From NCBI RefSeq assembly GCF_003970675.1, contig NZ_CP034562.1:4128001-4192000 (forward strand): 64,000 bases of DNA, written 5' to 3'. Every line of letters begins with the position of its first letter. Position 1 is the first letter of the stretch. The translations under genes were made by a program, and so were the position numbers. Shown here piece after piece: positions 30,094 through 38,326 of the stretch. The notes below the pieces were generated by a model. It was given only the letters and a program-made list of their open reading frames with translations. It had not been told where the DNA came from and did no database searches. Source of the stretch: Flammeovirga pectinis. Lineage in GTDB: Bacteria; Bacteroidota; Bacteroidia; Cytophagales; Flammeovirgaceae.

Positions 30094-30134
30094 GTTGAAC
30101 TAGTTCAACTGAATTCCGTTTTTGTTTGACAAAC
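30094..30134. promoter_or_regulatory. Palindromic candidate operator(s)
   Basis: GTTGAACTAGTTCAAC at 30094-30109 is a perfect 16-base palindrome, and GTTTGACAAAC at 30124-30134 is a second smaller one. Both lie between the Crp/Fnr gene and the GlcG-like gene it may control, 80-120 bases before that start. They could also be part of a terminator, though no T run follows. Confidence 0.4.
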
Positions 30135-30211
30135 TTTGTGTTTGTAATGGTTAAAGCACTATACCAATTGCTTACTACTATTGCACTTACTCTTATAACT
30201 AATACAGAATT

Positions 30212-30703
30212 ATGAACTTACTTAACACACTAAAAATTTGTGTCATTGCATTTCTATTCACATCGCTATTAAATACAACAACACAAGCACAAATTACACC
30301 TGTACTTACGCATGATGATGCTTTAAAAATGATTTTAGCATCGAAAAAGCATGCTGAACTTTCTGACGTATTAGTGAATATTGCTATCGTGGATGCAGGT
30401 GCTAATTTAAAAGCATTTATCCGTATGGATGACTCTTATTTAGGGAGTATAGATGTGGCGATTAAAAAAGCAAAAACAGCTAGGTATTTTAATATTGATA
30501 CAGGAAAATTAGGAGAACTTACGCAACCTGGTGGAATTATATATAATATAGAACATTCTAATGGTGGCTTAATTACATTTCCTGGAGGAGTTCCTATTAA
30601 AAATAAAAACGGCAAAATTATAGGAGCAATTGGCGTAAGTGGCGGAACAATTGAACAAGACAAAAGCATTGCACTTGCAGGTGCAAAATCTCTACTAAAC
30701 TAA
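30212..30703 (+). CDS. GlcG/HbpS-family heme-binding-type protein, exported
   Basis: A 163-residue protein with a signal peptide (to about TTQAQ) followed by a full GlcG/HbpS (DUF336) domain: HDDALKMILASKKHAEL, VNIAIVDAGANLKAFIRMDDSYLGSIDVAIKKAKTA and the C-terminal GGVPIKNKNGKIIGAIGVSGGT. HbpS members bind heme or degrade it. Other members sit in glycolate or alcohol operons with unclear roles. The export signal suggests a periplasmic function. It is 18 bases before the next gene, so it is probably in an operon with the propeller-Dabb protein and the SDR. Confidence 0.88.
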   Translation: MNLLNTLKICVIAFLFTSLLNTTTQAQITPVLTHDDALKMILASKKHAELSDVLVNIAIVDAGANLKAFIRMDDSYLGSIDVAIKKAKTARYFNIDTGKLGELTQPGGIIYNIEHSNGGLITFPGGVPIKNKNGKIIGAIGVSGGTIEQDKSIALAGAKSLLN

Positions 30704-30721
30704 CCTATAAAAAGTAAAATA

Positions 30722-32248
30722 ATGATACGCAACTTCTATCTACTACTCACAACATTATTGCTAGCATCCTCTATTTCTTGGGCACAAACAGAACGTTTAC
30801 CTCAACTTTATAGAACAGATTTTAAAGATATAACAGCCAATAATACCGTTACAGTTACCAGTTATAAAAAACAAGGAATACAGTACGTATACGCTGGTGG
30901 CTTTGGTAATATTGATGTATATACAATTTCTAAAGAGGGCAAATTAACAGCCGTAAGTAACCACGAACTTTACAAGCAAAAAGGACCTGCTAGAGGAATG
31001 GTAGCTGATAATATTGGTGGAACGGATTTCTTATTTGTAGCCAATAAACACGGTAATGCCATAGAGACTTTTAAAATTTTAGAAAATGGTGCACTAACGC
31101 GTGTGAGTATTACAGAAGATACGCCCCAAACACATTTAGGTACGGCAATAACTTTGGAAGTTGTACACATGAAAAAATCTACCTATTTGTTTGTAGGAGG
31201 TTTAGAAGAAACACCAGGCTTAAGTTGCTTTAGAATTCTGGGTAATGGCACTCTAACACATGTACAATCTATAAAAGACACCAATAAAATATACACTGAT
31301 GGTATTATTGGCATGTTTACACATAGAATAAATGGAAAAACATTTTTGTATACAAGTGGCTTTCAAGATAACGGTGTAAGTAGTTTTAAGATAGCTGAAA
31401 ATGGCCATTTTAAGAACATCAATAACATTAGTGATAACGATACTGATAGATATTTAACAGGTGCTTACCCTGTAAATGGAGTGCAATTAGGTAGTAATTA
31501 TTATGTAATTGTTGGTCACAGACACCATAAATATTATAAGAGAGGAGGCTTTATTAAGAAGACAGATTTTGTGTATCATGGTGATGCTGTAAGTGTTTTT
31601 AAGGTAGATAAAAATGGTGCATTGGTACCGCATTCTACACTAAAAGACAATAAAAACACCCTACTGCAAGGGCAAACAAGAATTGAAATTATTGAGGTGA
31701 AAAATAAAGAAGCAATTATAGCAATAGGTACTAGGGACGATGCAAGTATACAGCTCTGTAAATTAACAGAAGATGGACAACTCCAACCGTTAAATTATTT
31801 AGAAACGGGTTTCTCTATTTACTATGGATTAAATGCACTTACTATTAATAACCAACACTTTTTAGTGGCAGGGTCTAACAGGTTCGATCTAAAGAAGGTA
31901 GTTGCCTACAAAGTTGCTCCGGAAAATAAAGAGAGAGAAGGAAAGGTTTTAAGGCACATTGTAAACCTAAAATTTAAGGAAAGTAGCTCCCAAAAAGAGA
32001 TCGATGAAGCTTTGGCCGTTTTTGAAAACTTAAAAAATAAAATCCCATCAATTGCTAAAATGGAATGGGGATTAAACGATAGTACAGAAGGGCACAGTAA
32101 AGGCTTTCACTATTGTTTTACATTAACATTTAACGCATCAGATGGACGGGAAATCTATCTTTTCCATAAAGATCACCTAGCATTAATTCCTAAAATAGCC
32201 CCTCTACTAGACGATATTTTAGTCATGGACTATTGGACTACAGAATAA
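30722..32248 (+). CDS. Exported beta-propeller protein with C-terminal Dabb domain
   Basis: A 508-residue protein. The signal peptide ends ISWAQ. Residues about 25-400 are repeats of the type GIQYVYAGGFGNIDVYTIS, DFLFVANKHGNAIETFKI and TFLYTSGFQDNGVSSFKI, a lactonase-like (6-phosphogluconolactonase-type) seven-bladed propeller. The last about 95 residues (LRHIVNLKFKESSSQKEID to ILVMDYW) match the Dabb ferredoxin-like dimeric alpha/beta barrel, with the usual HIVxxKF start and FHKDHLAL motif. Dabb domains are normally cytosolic stress or polyketide-type proteins; an exported fusion with a propeller is unusual. Neighbours on both sides are same-strand and close. Confidence 0.82.
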   Translation: MIRNFYLLLTTLLLASSISWAQTERLPQLYRTDFKDITANNTVTVTSYKKQGIQYVYAGGFGNIDVYTISKEGKLTAVSNHELYKQKGPARGMVADNIGGTDFLFVANKHGNAIETFKILENGALTRVSITEDTPQTHLGTAITLEVVHMKKSTYLFVGGLEETPGLSCFRILGNGTLTHVQSIKDTNKIYTDGIIGMFTHRINGKTFLYTSGFQDNGVSSFKIAENGHFKNINNISDNDTDRYLTGAYPVNGVQLGSNYYVIVGHRHHKYYKRGGFIKKTDFVYHGDAVSVFKVDKNGALVPHSTLKDNKNTLLQGQTRIEIIEVKNKEAIIAIGTRDDASIQLCKLTEDGQLQPLNYLETGFSIYYGLNALTINNQHFLVAGSNRFDLKKVVAYKVAPENKEREGKVLRHIVNLKFKESSSQKEIDEALAVFENLKNKIPSIAKMEWGLNDSTEGHSKGFHYCFTLTFNASDGREIYLFHKDHLALIPKIAPLLDDILVMDYWTTE

Positions 32249-32311
32249 CAGGCTTTCAACAAAAAATTATTTAAATTTCCATTTATATACTCACAGTAAA
32301 AATTAATAAAA

Positions 32312-33031
32312 ATGATAAACTTAACAGGAAAAAAAGCCATTATAACAGGTGGTAGCAGAGGTTTAGGGAAAGCAACTGCAATTGCGTTTGCTAAAGAAGG
32401 AATTGACATTGCCATAACGGGCAGAAATGAAAATGCCTTAAAAGAAACCGTATCCGAATTATCTTCTTATGGCGTTAAAGCCATTTATTCTGTATTTGAC
32501 GTTGGCAATTACGAGGAAGTAAAAGGTGGTATCAAAACTTGTATTGATGCACTTGGTACTGTAGATATTTTAGTAAATAATGCAGGTATAGCTGCATTCG
32601 GCTCTTTTATGGAGATGGAAGTAAGCCAATGGAGTCAGATTATACAAACCAACGTTATGGGTATGTATTATGTAACCAAAGAGGTTTTACCTCACCTTAT
32701 CAATAAAAACGAAGGTGATATTATTAATATATCTTCTACTGCTGGAGTGAATGGGAATGCCAATATTTCGGCATACTCCGCATCTAAATTTGCAGTTATC
32801 GGTATGTCAGAATCTTTAATGAAAGAAGTAAGAAAGAACAATATTAGAGTGTGTACTTTAACACCTAGTACTATAGAATCTGATATGACTATCGAGTTAG
32901 GTATTGCCAATAAAAATTCTCAAGATAGCGTTTTACAACCAGAAGATTTTGCCGAGTTAATTTTAGCAGGTTTAAAATTACCAAGAAGAGCAATGCTTAA
33001 AGGGGCAGCTTTATGGTCTACAAATCCATAG
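32312..33031 (+). CDS. Short-chain dehydrogenase/reductase (FabG-like)
   Basis: A 239-residue classical SDR. The NADP(H)-binding TGGSRGLGKATA is at about 12-23, NNAG near 90, the catalytic Ser in INISSTAG, and YSASK with the Tyr and Lys. These enzymes interconvert alcohols and carbonyl groups; 3-oxoacyl-ACP reductase activity is the closest general label, but context points rather to a metabolite reductase. It starts 63 bases after the propeller-Dabb gene and is followed by a terminator, so it ends the 30212-33031 unit. Confidence 0.9.
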   Translation: MINLTGKKAIITGGSRGLGKATAIAFAKEGIDIAITGRNENALKETVSELSSYGVKAIYSVFDVGNYEEVKGGIKTCIDALGTVDILVNNAGIAAFGSFMEMEVSQWSQIIQTNVMGMYYVTKEVLPHLINKNEGDIINISSTAGVNGNANISAYSASKFAVIGMSESLMKEVRKNNIRVCTLTPSTIESDMTIELGIANKNSQDSVLQPEDFAELILAGLKLPRRAMLKGAALWSTNP

Positions 33032-33066
33032 GGTAATCTTTACCCAGTTTATAGTTGTACAATAGT

Positions 33067-33097
33067 AAAGGATTAGGCCATGTGTCTAATCCTTTTT
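33067..33097 (+). terminator. Terminator after the SDR gene
   Basis: AAAGGATTAG (33067-33076) pairs perfectly with CTAATCCTTT (33086-33095), then more T. Confidence 0.85.
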
Positions 33098-33211
33098 AGT
33101 TACTTTAGTCAAAAAAACAACAATTCTCCGTAAAGGGTTTTTCTTCGATTCAAATTTTTTCCTTAAATTCTATAACTATTCATTAAAAACACCCATTAAG
33201 CACCCATTCCT

Positions 33212-33637
33212 ATGAAAACTACTATTTTAAAATACTTGAGTGTATTTGTTGTTTACTTTGTTGTAGATGTAACGTATCAGTTTGTATTTGGAATGAACTT
33301 TAGCCAGAACATACAAGAACAAGCCGGTATAAGAGAAATATTTGTAACAGATATACAAAACCCACTACTCATCTTAATTTGGTTTGCACTTATGACTACT
33401 GCAATTGTGAAACTTGTTGTAGAACCTGCCGTAAAAGCAAAAGATATAAAGTCGGCAGCACTAAAAGGGTTATTGCTTGGTGTTACAGCTTATGGTACTC
33501 TAGCTCTACCAAACGGATGGTCTTTGGCTAACTACCCTTTAGCGTTAGTAATTGAAGTTACAATGGAAGGAGTGCTCTTTGCTCCTATTGCCTCTGTAGT
33601 AACAACTTGGTGGTTGATAAGAAAGGAAGAGCAATAA
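33212..33637 (+). CDS. DUF2177-family membrane protein
   Basis: A 141-residue inner-membrane protein with about four membrane segments: LKYLSVFVVYFVVDVTYQFV, PLLILIWFALMTTAIVKLV, SAALKGLLLGVTAYGTLALP and VTMEGVLFAPIASVVTTWWL. The ALKGLLLGVTAYGTLAL segment and the overall layout match the DUF2177 family. Function is unknown. It stands alone between two terminators. Confidence 0.78.
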   Translation: MKTTILKYLSVFVVYFVVDVTYQFVFGMNFSQNIQEQAGIREIFVTDIQNPLLILIWFALMTTAIVKLVVEPAVKAKDIKSAALKGLLLGVTAYGTLALPNGWSLANYPLALVIEVTMEGVLFAPIASVVTTWWLIRKEEQ

Positions 33638-33656
33638 GTTTTGAAATAGTATAATT

Positions 33657-33684
33657 ACTACCCATTTAAATTGGGTAGTTGTAA
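33657..33684. terminator. Bidirectional terminator between convergent genes
   Basis: ACTACCCA (33657-33664) pairs with TGGGTAGT (33672-33679), between the DUF2177 gene (plus) and the methyltransferase gene (minus). Confidence 0.7.
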
Positions 33685-33689
33685 CTATT

Positions 33690-34148
33690 TTAAGACCTAG
33701 GTTTATTCAGTTGCCTATCATACATAACTATACTACCCGCAACAGAAACATTTAAACTTAGTGGCGAATTGAATTTCACTAAAAAATGACTTTTTTCCAT
33801 TGCTTGGTTAGAAAGTCCATGATCTTCTGCCCCTAATAGATAAACACACCTTCTTGGGTGATGAAAAGTTTCTAAATCCTCAGATTCATCAGAAAGTTCT
33901 ACCCCTACTATACGTGTTCCAACAGGTATATTTTTAAGAAAATCATCAAAAGTATCGTAATGATAATACGGAATAGATTTTACAGCATTATGCGTATCAC
34001 AAGCCTGTTTTGCATACCTATTACCTATTGTAAAAATATAACTTGCTCCTAAATTTTGTGCAGAACGCCACAATACGCCCAAGTTTTCTGGAGTTTTTCC
34101 ATTTTGGATACCAATTCCAAAGTATTCATTTTTAAAATTCGAATTCAT
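33690..34148 (-). CDS. SpoU/TrmH-type RNA 2'-O-methyltransferase
   Basis: A 152-residue SPOUT methyltransferase catalytic domain without an accessory N-terminal domain. Its conserved motifs are N-x-G-x-x-x-R (ENLGVLWRSAQNLGA), LLGAEDHGLS, and the knot motif SLNVSVAGSIVMYDR. It transfers a methyl group from S-adenosylmethionine to a ribose of tRNA or rRNA. The size fits small TrmH-like members; the exact target site cannot be read. It is a single gene, convergent with the DUF2177 gene. Confidence 0.9.
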   Translation of the reverse strand: MNSNFKNEYFGIGIQNGKTPENLGVLWRSAQNLGASYIFTIGNRYAKQACDTHNAVKSIPYYHYDTFDDFLKNIPVGTRIVGVELSDESEDLETFHHPRRCVYLLGAEDHGLSNQAMEKSHFLVKFNSPLSLNVSVAGSIVMYDRQLNKPRS

Positions 34149-34292
34149 TCTTGCAAGTTAATCAGAACCACTTAGAAATTTTGGAATTAATTTTAGGTTT
34201 GAGAATATTTACATTAGTCTATTATAATGGCCACCCCTCAATAATTAATTTCATAAATTACCTCAGCATAAATAACCTACACAATTGCTTAA

Positions 34293-34823
34293 ATGGAAAA
34301 AAAGAAATCAATCCTATTTATACTTTCGGGTTTACCTGCAACCGGAAAATCTACTCTTTCAAAATTAATAGCTCAGCACTATAATGCAGTTTATTTAAGA
34401 ATAGACACAATAGAGCAAGGTTTAAGAGATTTACTACATTGTAAAATTGAAGGCGAAGGCTATAGACTTTCTTACAAAATAGCAACTGATAATCTACAAA
34501 TTGGACTAAATGTAATTGCTGATTCTTGCAACCCTATACACCTAACTAGAAAAGAATGGGAAGCTGTAGCTGTATCTAATAATGCTATCGCTGTAAATAT
34601 TGAAGTAATTTGTGCTGATAAAGAGGAACATAAAAGCCGTGTACAAACAAGAAAATCTGAAATCGAAAACTTAAAGCTACCCACTTGGACTTACATTCAA
34701 GAAAGAGAATACTCTCCTTGGCAAGATGACCGACTAATAATTGATACTTCAAAGAAGTCAATAGCTACTGCTTTTAAAGAATTAATTACACTAATAGACT
34801 TACACTTAGAGAATAATTTTTAG
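34293..34823 (+). CDS. P-loop small-molecule kinase (AAA_33-type)
   Basis: A 176-residue cytosolic protein with a Walker A motif near the start (LSGLPATGKSTLSKL), then VYLRIDTIEQGL with the acid typical of AAA_33/gluconokinase-like kinases, VIADSCNPIHLTRKEW, and the lid-like HKSRVQTRKSEIENLK. Members phosphorylate small molecules or nucleic-acid ends, or modify antibiotics such as chloramphenicol. No substrate can be assigned. It lies upstream of a Crp/Fnr gene with a 113-base gap. Confidence 0.82.
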   Translation: MEKKKSILFILSGLPATGKSTLSKLIAQHYNAVYLRIDTIEQGLRDLLHCKIEGEGYRLSYKIATDNLQIGLNVIADSCNPIHLTRKEWEAVAVSNNAIAVNIEVICADKEEHKSRVQTRKSEIENLKLPTWTYIQEREYSPWQDDRLIIDTSKKSIATAFKELITLIDLHLENNF

Positions 34824-34935
34824 AAGTTACCCTATCAATTATCGAGTAAAATGATTCCCTATAAACAGAATTAATTAAATTAGATAATTCAAAAATAATG
34901 ACCTCATTAAAACCAATCACCAAAAGATTTTATCG

Positions 34936-35511
34936 TTGGAAGAGTTAATTGAAAAAATAAAAAACAGTATTTCTTTAAGTGCAGAAGCAGAGAAATATCT
35001 GTATTCGATTATAAAGAAAAAGACTGTTCTTAAAGGTGATATTCTTATTCATCAAGGACAGGTTGTGAAACATACCTATTTTGTAATTGATGGTTGTTTA
35101 AGAGCATATTGTATTGATAAAAATGGGAAAGAGCACACCCTACAATTTGCCGTTAAAGATTGGTGGATAAGTGATTTTATTGCCATATATAATAACGAGC
35201 TTGCTACCCTTACGGTAGAATGTATTAAAGAGGCTACTTGTTTAGAATTTAAAACCAAAGACCTTGATGGCATCTATGCTCTCTTTCCTGAATTTGAAGC
35301 TTTTCAACGAAGAAATTTAGAACGACATGTGGTAAGTTTGCATAAACGAATACTAAATCAGTTACAATTAACTGCAGCCGAAAGATACAACCTATTTTTA
35401 TTACAATACCCAGATATAGAACACTTTACACCTAATTATTATATTGCATCTTATTTAGGAATTACCCAACAAAGTTTAAGCAGAATTAGGGCAGAAAAAG
35501 TCCAAAAGTAG
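34936..35511 (+). CDS. Crp/Fnr-family transcription regulator
   Basis: A 191-residue regulator whose frame opens with TTG at 34936 (LEELIEKIKNS); no in-frame ATG gives a full-length protein. Beta-roll: DILIHQGQVVKHTYFVIDGCLRAY and FAVKDWWISDF. Winged helix: FTPNYYIASYLGITQQSLSRIRAEK. It is a relative of the regulators at 29466 and 48142 in this window. The hchA-like gene begins 76 bases downstream on the same strand, with a TTACC-ATAG-GGTAA inverted repeat at 35517-35530 between them, which may be an operator. Confidence 0.87.
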   Translation: MEELIEKIKNSISLSAEAEKYLYSIIKKKTVLKGDILIHQGQVVKHTYFVIDGCLRAYCIDKNGKEHTLQFAVKDWWISDFIAIYNNELATLTVECIKEATCLEFKTKDLDGIYALFPEFEAFQRRNLERHVVSLHKRILNQLQLTAAERYNLFLLQYPDIEHFTPNYYIASYLGITQQSLSRIRAEKVQK

Positions 35512-35586
35512 CGTTTTTACCATAGGGTAATTTTTATGTAATATCTATGCTTTATATTTAGCCAATCATCTCAAAAGATAAAAAAT

Positions 35587-36441
35587 ATGCTTAAAAAATT
35601 ACTTGGAATAGCTCCTCAACTAGAAGCCGATGGCTCATACAGTCCTTCAAAACTTGCTTTAAAATTAGGCACAGTAGATAAATCTGATTTCGAAAATATT
35701 ACTTACACAAAATACCAAGGTAAGAAGTCAAAAATCTTAGTCATTTTTACCGAACAGAAAAACTTAAAAATGAAAAATGGCAAGTTGTTTTCTACCGGTA
35801 ATCATCCGATTGAAGCCTTGTTACCAATGATGCATTTAAAAAATGCTGGATTCGATTTTGAAATAGCAACGCCAAATGGTAAACCTGTTATCTTTGAGAT
35901 GTGGGCATTCCCAGAAAAAGACGAAAAGGTAAAAGCATTCTATAATGAGTTTACTACTAGTTTTGAGCAACCAAAAAAATTAGGTGATTTTGTTGAAAAT
36001 TCATTTGATCAAGTTGCTTCTTATGCCGCTGTTTTTGTTCCAGGTGGCCATGGTTCTATGCTTGGAATACCTGAGGATGAAAACGTTAGTAAAGTCTTAA
36101 ATTGGGCGCATCAAAATGATTTATTTACAATCAGTTTATGTCATGGACCGGGTTCTTTTTTAGCAACAACCTTAAACAATCAGCCTTTTCTTTATGAAGG
36201 TTATAAAATGGCTGTTTTTCCAGATTCAGTAGATAAACAAACACCAATGATTGGTTATCTTCCCGGACAGATGCCGTTTGGTTTAAGCGAGAAATTAAAA
36301 AGCTTGGGAGCTACTCTTGTTAATACCAAATCTGATAAAACTGTTTGTCTTGATAGAAAACTTATTACTGGAGCAAGTCCTCTTGCCTCTAATGAATTAG
36401 GAAAACTAGCAGCAAATACTTTATTAGAAGCATTGAATTAG
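35587..36441 (+). CDS. hchA: HchA/Hsp31-like DJ-1 superfamily glyoxalase III / deglycase
   Basis: A 284-residue protein of the DJ-1/PfpI superfamily in the long Hsp31 form. Hallmarks are YAAVFVPGGHGSMLGIPED, then ISLCHGPGSFLATTL containing the nucleophilic Cys in the elbow, and a C-terminal LITGASPLASNELGKLAA. Hsp31-type proteins convert methylglyoxal to lactate without a cofactor and act as holding chaperones under stress. Position right after a Crp/Fnr gene suggests stress-induced expression. A strong terminator follows. Confidence 0.88.
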   Translation: MLKKLLGIAPQLEADGSYSPSKLALKLGTVDKSDFENITYTKYQGKKSKILVIFTEQKNLKMKNGKLFSTGNHPIEALLPMMHLKNAGFDFEIATPNGKPVIFEMWAFPEKDEKVKAFYNEFTTSFEQPKKLGDFVENSFDQVASYAAVFVPGGHGSMLGIPEDENVSKVLNWAHQNDLFTISLCHGPGSFLATTLNNQPFLYEGYKMAVFPDSVDKQTPMIGYLPGQMPFGLSEKLKSLGATLVNTKSDKTVCLDRKLITGASPLASNELGKLAANTLLEALN

Positions 36442-36464
36442 AATCTTCTACTATAATAATAGGT

Positions 36465-36497
36465 AAAAGCGGTTGGAGTAGTACTCTAACCGCTTTT
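36465..36497 (+). terminator. Terminator after hchA-like gene
   Basis: AAAAGCGGTT (36465-36474) and AACCGCTTTT (36488-36497) form a perfect 10-bp stem with further pairing (GAGTA/TACTC) inside. Confidence 0.85.
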
Positions 36498-36522
36498 GCT
36501 ATTAATACACTGGTAAACAAAA

Positions 36523-36707
36523 GTTACGTTAACTAAAGCCCACATTTCCTTACCCTTACAAGATAAATAAGTCTTCAATAAATTTACCTTCTAAATAAAA
36601 AACTGATCTTAATTCCTCCTATAGGAAATGTATTTCAAGCAAACAACGCCTTTGTTCAACTAGGGCTTAAATTTTGGCCTTTCAAGCCAATCTAAGCCCT
36701 AATTATT
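36523..36707. repeat. Short MITE-like repeat, copy 1
   Basis: About 185 bases. The right half (CCTCCTATAGGAAATGTATT onward, through GTTCAAC at 36654-36660 and the TAGGGCTTA...TAAGCCCTA palindrome at 36661-36701) matches the right ends of the 720-base copies at 38320 and 41023 almost base for base. The left half (CTAAAGCCCACATTTCC...) matches the copy at 37539. It lies just 3' of the 226-residue lipoprotein gene. Confidence 0.85.
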
Positions 36708-36719
36708 GTGTGCTGTTTT

Positions 36720-37400
36720 TTACTTCTTTAGTTCTAATTGCTTCAAATTTATATTACCACATGTAATTTCTTTATCATTGATTCGATAAATAAGTTTTCC
36801 CTCCTTTATGTTAAGCCCCGTTCTTAATGTTCCATTTACTCCTTGATTAAAAAGTATTACAACATAAAAACCGCTAGAATCCTTTGGGTTAATCGTTCTC
36901 ACTAAATCAGCTTGCTTACGAAAGTTATAATCTAAATATTTTTCTAAATCAAGGCCATAATTAACAAGAGCTTCTTTCTCAGGTGTTATTGTGTCGGAGG
37001 GAATAAATAGTTTAAATGATCTGTCTGGAGTAGATTTTAGCTCATATGAATCTTCAGAAAATCCCATCCTAAATTCAAAAGGGTTATTCGTTTCATTGGT
37101 TATTCGAGTCCAAAAAACAGCATAAACATATTCTTCTCCAAAAGGATCAGTATATTTTAGTCCACCTCTTGGATAGCTGTTTTCGATTATTAAGTTGTGA
37201 CCACTAGGATCAGAGTAAACGTATTTTGTGTCAACATTTTTTTGATTAGATACATCTGCTCTTGTCTGACTTTCAACACTCATCACAGTCTTAGATTTTT
37301 CTAATTCCTTTGTAACTTTAACTGACGTTGATGTATCTCCTTGTCCACAAGAAACAAGTCCTGTAGTTGCCAGAATTGATATTATTAAGCTCTTTCTCAT
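36720..37400 (-). CDS. Hypothetical lipoprotein
   Basis: A 226-residue protein with a lipoprotein signal (TTGLVSCGQ, lipobox Cys18) and a low-complexity T/S/K linker. A beta-rich domain follows (GLKYTDPFGEEYVYAVFWTRITNET, GFYVVILFNQGVNGTLRTGL, KLIYRINDKEITCGNINLKQL). No enzyme motif is seen. It is the last gene, in the minus direction, of a block of same-strand accessory genes separated by attC-like folds and repeats. Its stop lies 13 bases from the repeat at 36523-36707. It is probably a recently acquired periplasmic or outer-membrane protein. Confidence 0.72.
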   Translation of the reverse strand: MRKSLIISILATTGLVSCGQGDTSTSVKVTKELEKSKTVMSVESQTRADVSNQKNVDTKYVYSDPSGHNLIIENSYPRGGLKYTDPFGEEYVYAVFWTRITNETNNPFEFRMGFSEDSYELKSTPDRSFKLFIPSDTITPEKEALVNYGLDLEKYLDYNFRKQADLVRTINPKDSSGFYVVILFNQGVNGTLRTGLNIKEGKLIYRINDKEITCGNINLKQLELKK

Positions 37401-37545
37401 TTTTTTAGCTTGGGCACAATGTCTCGGCTATGATTTCGATGTAGAATAATCCTGCGGATAATTCCGCATAGCAATCAACCTTTGATTAATACTTTTATTT
37501 TGATGTGGCACACAAAAACACAATGAATTACAGCTGGTGTTGAAC
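37401..37545 (-). repeat. attC-like folded region
   Basis: Upstream of the lipoprotein start, a stretch contains TGCGGAATTATCCGCA (minus strand; TGCGGA/TCCGCA stem) and ends at GTTGAAC (37539-37545 on plus), which is where repeat copy 2 begins. It is weaker than the other candidates. Confidence 0.35.
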
Positions 37546-37695
37546 AAAAACCACAATAGCTAAAGCCCACATTTCCTTACCCTTACAAGGTAAATAAGTC
37601 TTCAATAAATTTATCTTCTAAATAAATAACTGATCTTAATTCCTCCTACAAGGAAAGCTTTTCAAGCAAACATCGCCTTTATCCAACTAGGGCTT
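37539..37695. repeat. Short MITE-like repeat, copy 2
   Basis: About 157 bases, from GTTGAACAAAAAC to CCAACTAGGGCTT. It shares its interior (CCCACATTTCCTTACCCTTA, GTCTTCAATAAATTTA, AACTGATCTTAATTCCTCCT) with copy 1 and its ends with the long copies. The right-end palindrome is lost here. Confidence 0.8.
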
Positions 37696-37723
37696 GTTTA
37701 TTTTATTGTAGATTTGTTTTAGA

Positions 37724-38083
37724 TTAATTATCCATTGGTTTAAGCGTTGTAATATCCGGAATTTCAGTTATTTCTTCAACTCCATCTATTGACCAAAATT
37801 CTAGTTCTGACGGTTGGTATTCATTTCCTAAAATAGAAACTCCAATTAGATTACCATTTTTACTCAAACCATAATAATCTATTATATTTTTACCATGTAT
37901 TAGATCTGATTCATAATTTAAACCAAATTGAATAGTTGGACATTTACCACATCCACATCTTCCAATGACTACTATTTCAGGTAAAATATCCAAAAAATCT
38001 TTTTTTTCCTTTTTAAAAAGATATTCTAATAATTTATACTCTTCATTTTTTAATTTTCGTTTTATGGGTATTGAATACTTCAT
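37724..38083 (-). CDS. Hypothetical protein with a Cys-rich GRCGCGKCPT motif
   Basis: A 119-residue soluble protein. A basic N-terminal half with KNEEYKLLEYLFKKEKKDFL is followed by IVVIGRCGCGKCPTIQFGL, where three Cys in C-x-C-x-x-C spacing suggest metal or nucleic-acid binding or just a family hallmark. The C-terminal half is acidic. No family is recognised. It lies alone between the short repeat at 37539 and an attC-like region, as in a gene cassette. Confidence 0.68.
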   Translation of the reverse strand: MKYSIPIKRKLKNEEYKLLEYLFKKEKKDFLDILPEIVVIGRCGCGKCPTIQFGLNYESDLIHGKNIIDYYGLSKNGNLIGVSILGNEYQPSELEFWSIDGVEEITEIPDITTLKPMDN

Positions 38084-38198
38084 GATAGATTAGTAATAAA
38101 TTCTAATTTTCCACATATAATTTGAATAGCTGTTTCAAATTTAATTTTTACTTTGGCTTTCCTATTCAAGTTAAAGTTTAGTAGACTCTAATTATTGC

Positions 38199-38326
38199 CA
38201 ACGGTTAGTATAAGAAAAGTAGCGGATTTAAGATCACCAATTTTTCAACCTTCCCAAAGGCTCATTTTTTGAATTAACTTTTCATTTACCAACTCACCCG
38301 CCATTACATTTGAGCAATTGTTGAAC
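38199..38326 (-). repeat. attC-like folded region
   Basis: About 128 bases. On the minus strand it begins GTTCAACAATTGC (a full RYYYAAC match) and ends CTAACCGTTGGC, with internal complementary blocks (GGCGG with CCGC, GTAATGG with the ACTAACC end). This AAC...GTT-flanked imperfect fold between two same-strand genes is what integron attC sites look like, but I have not folded it by computation. Confidence 0.45.
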
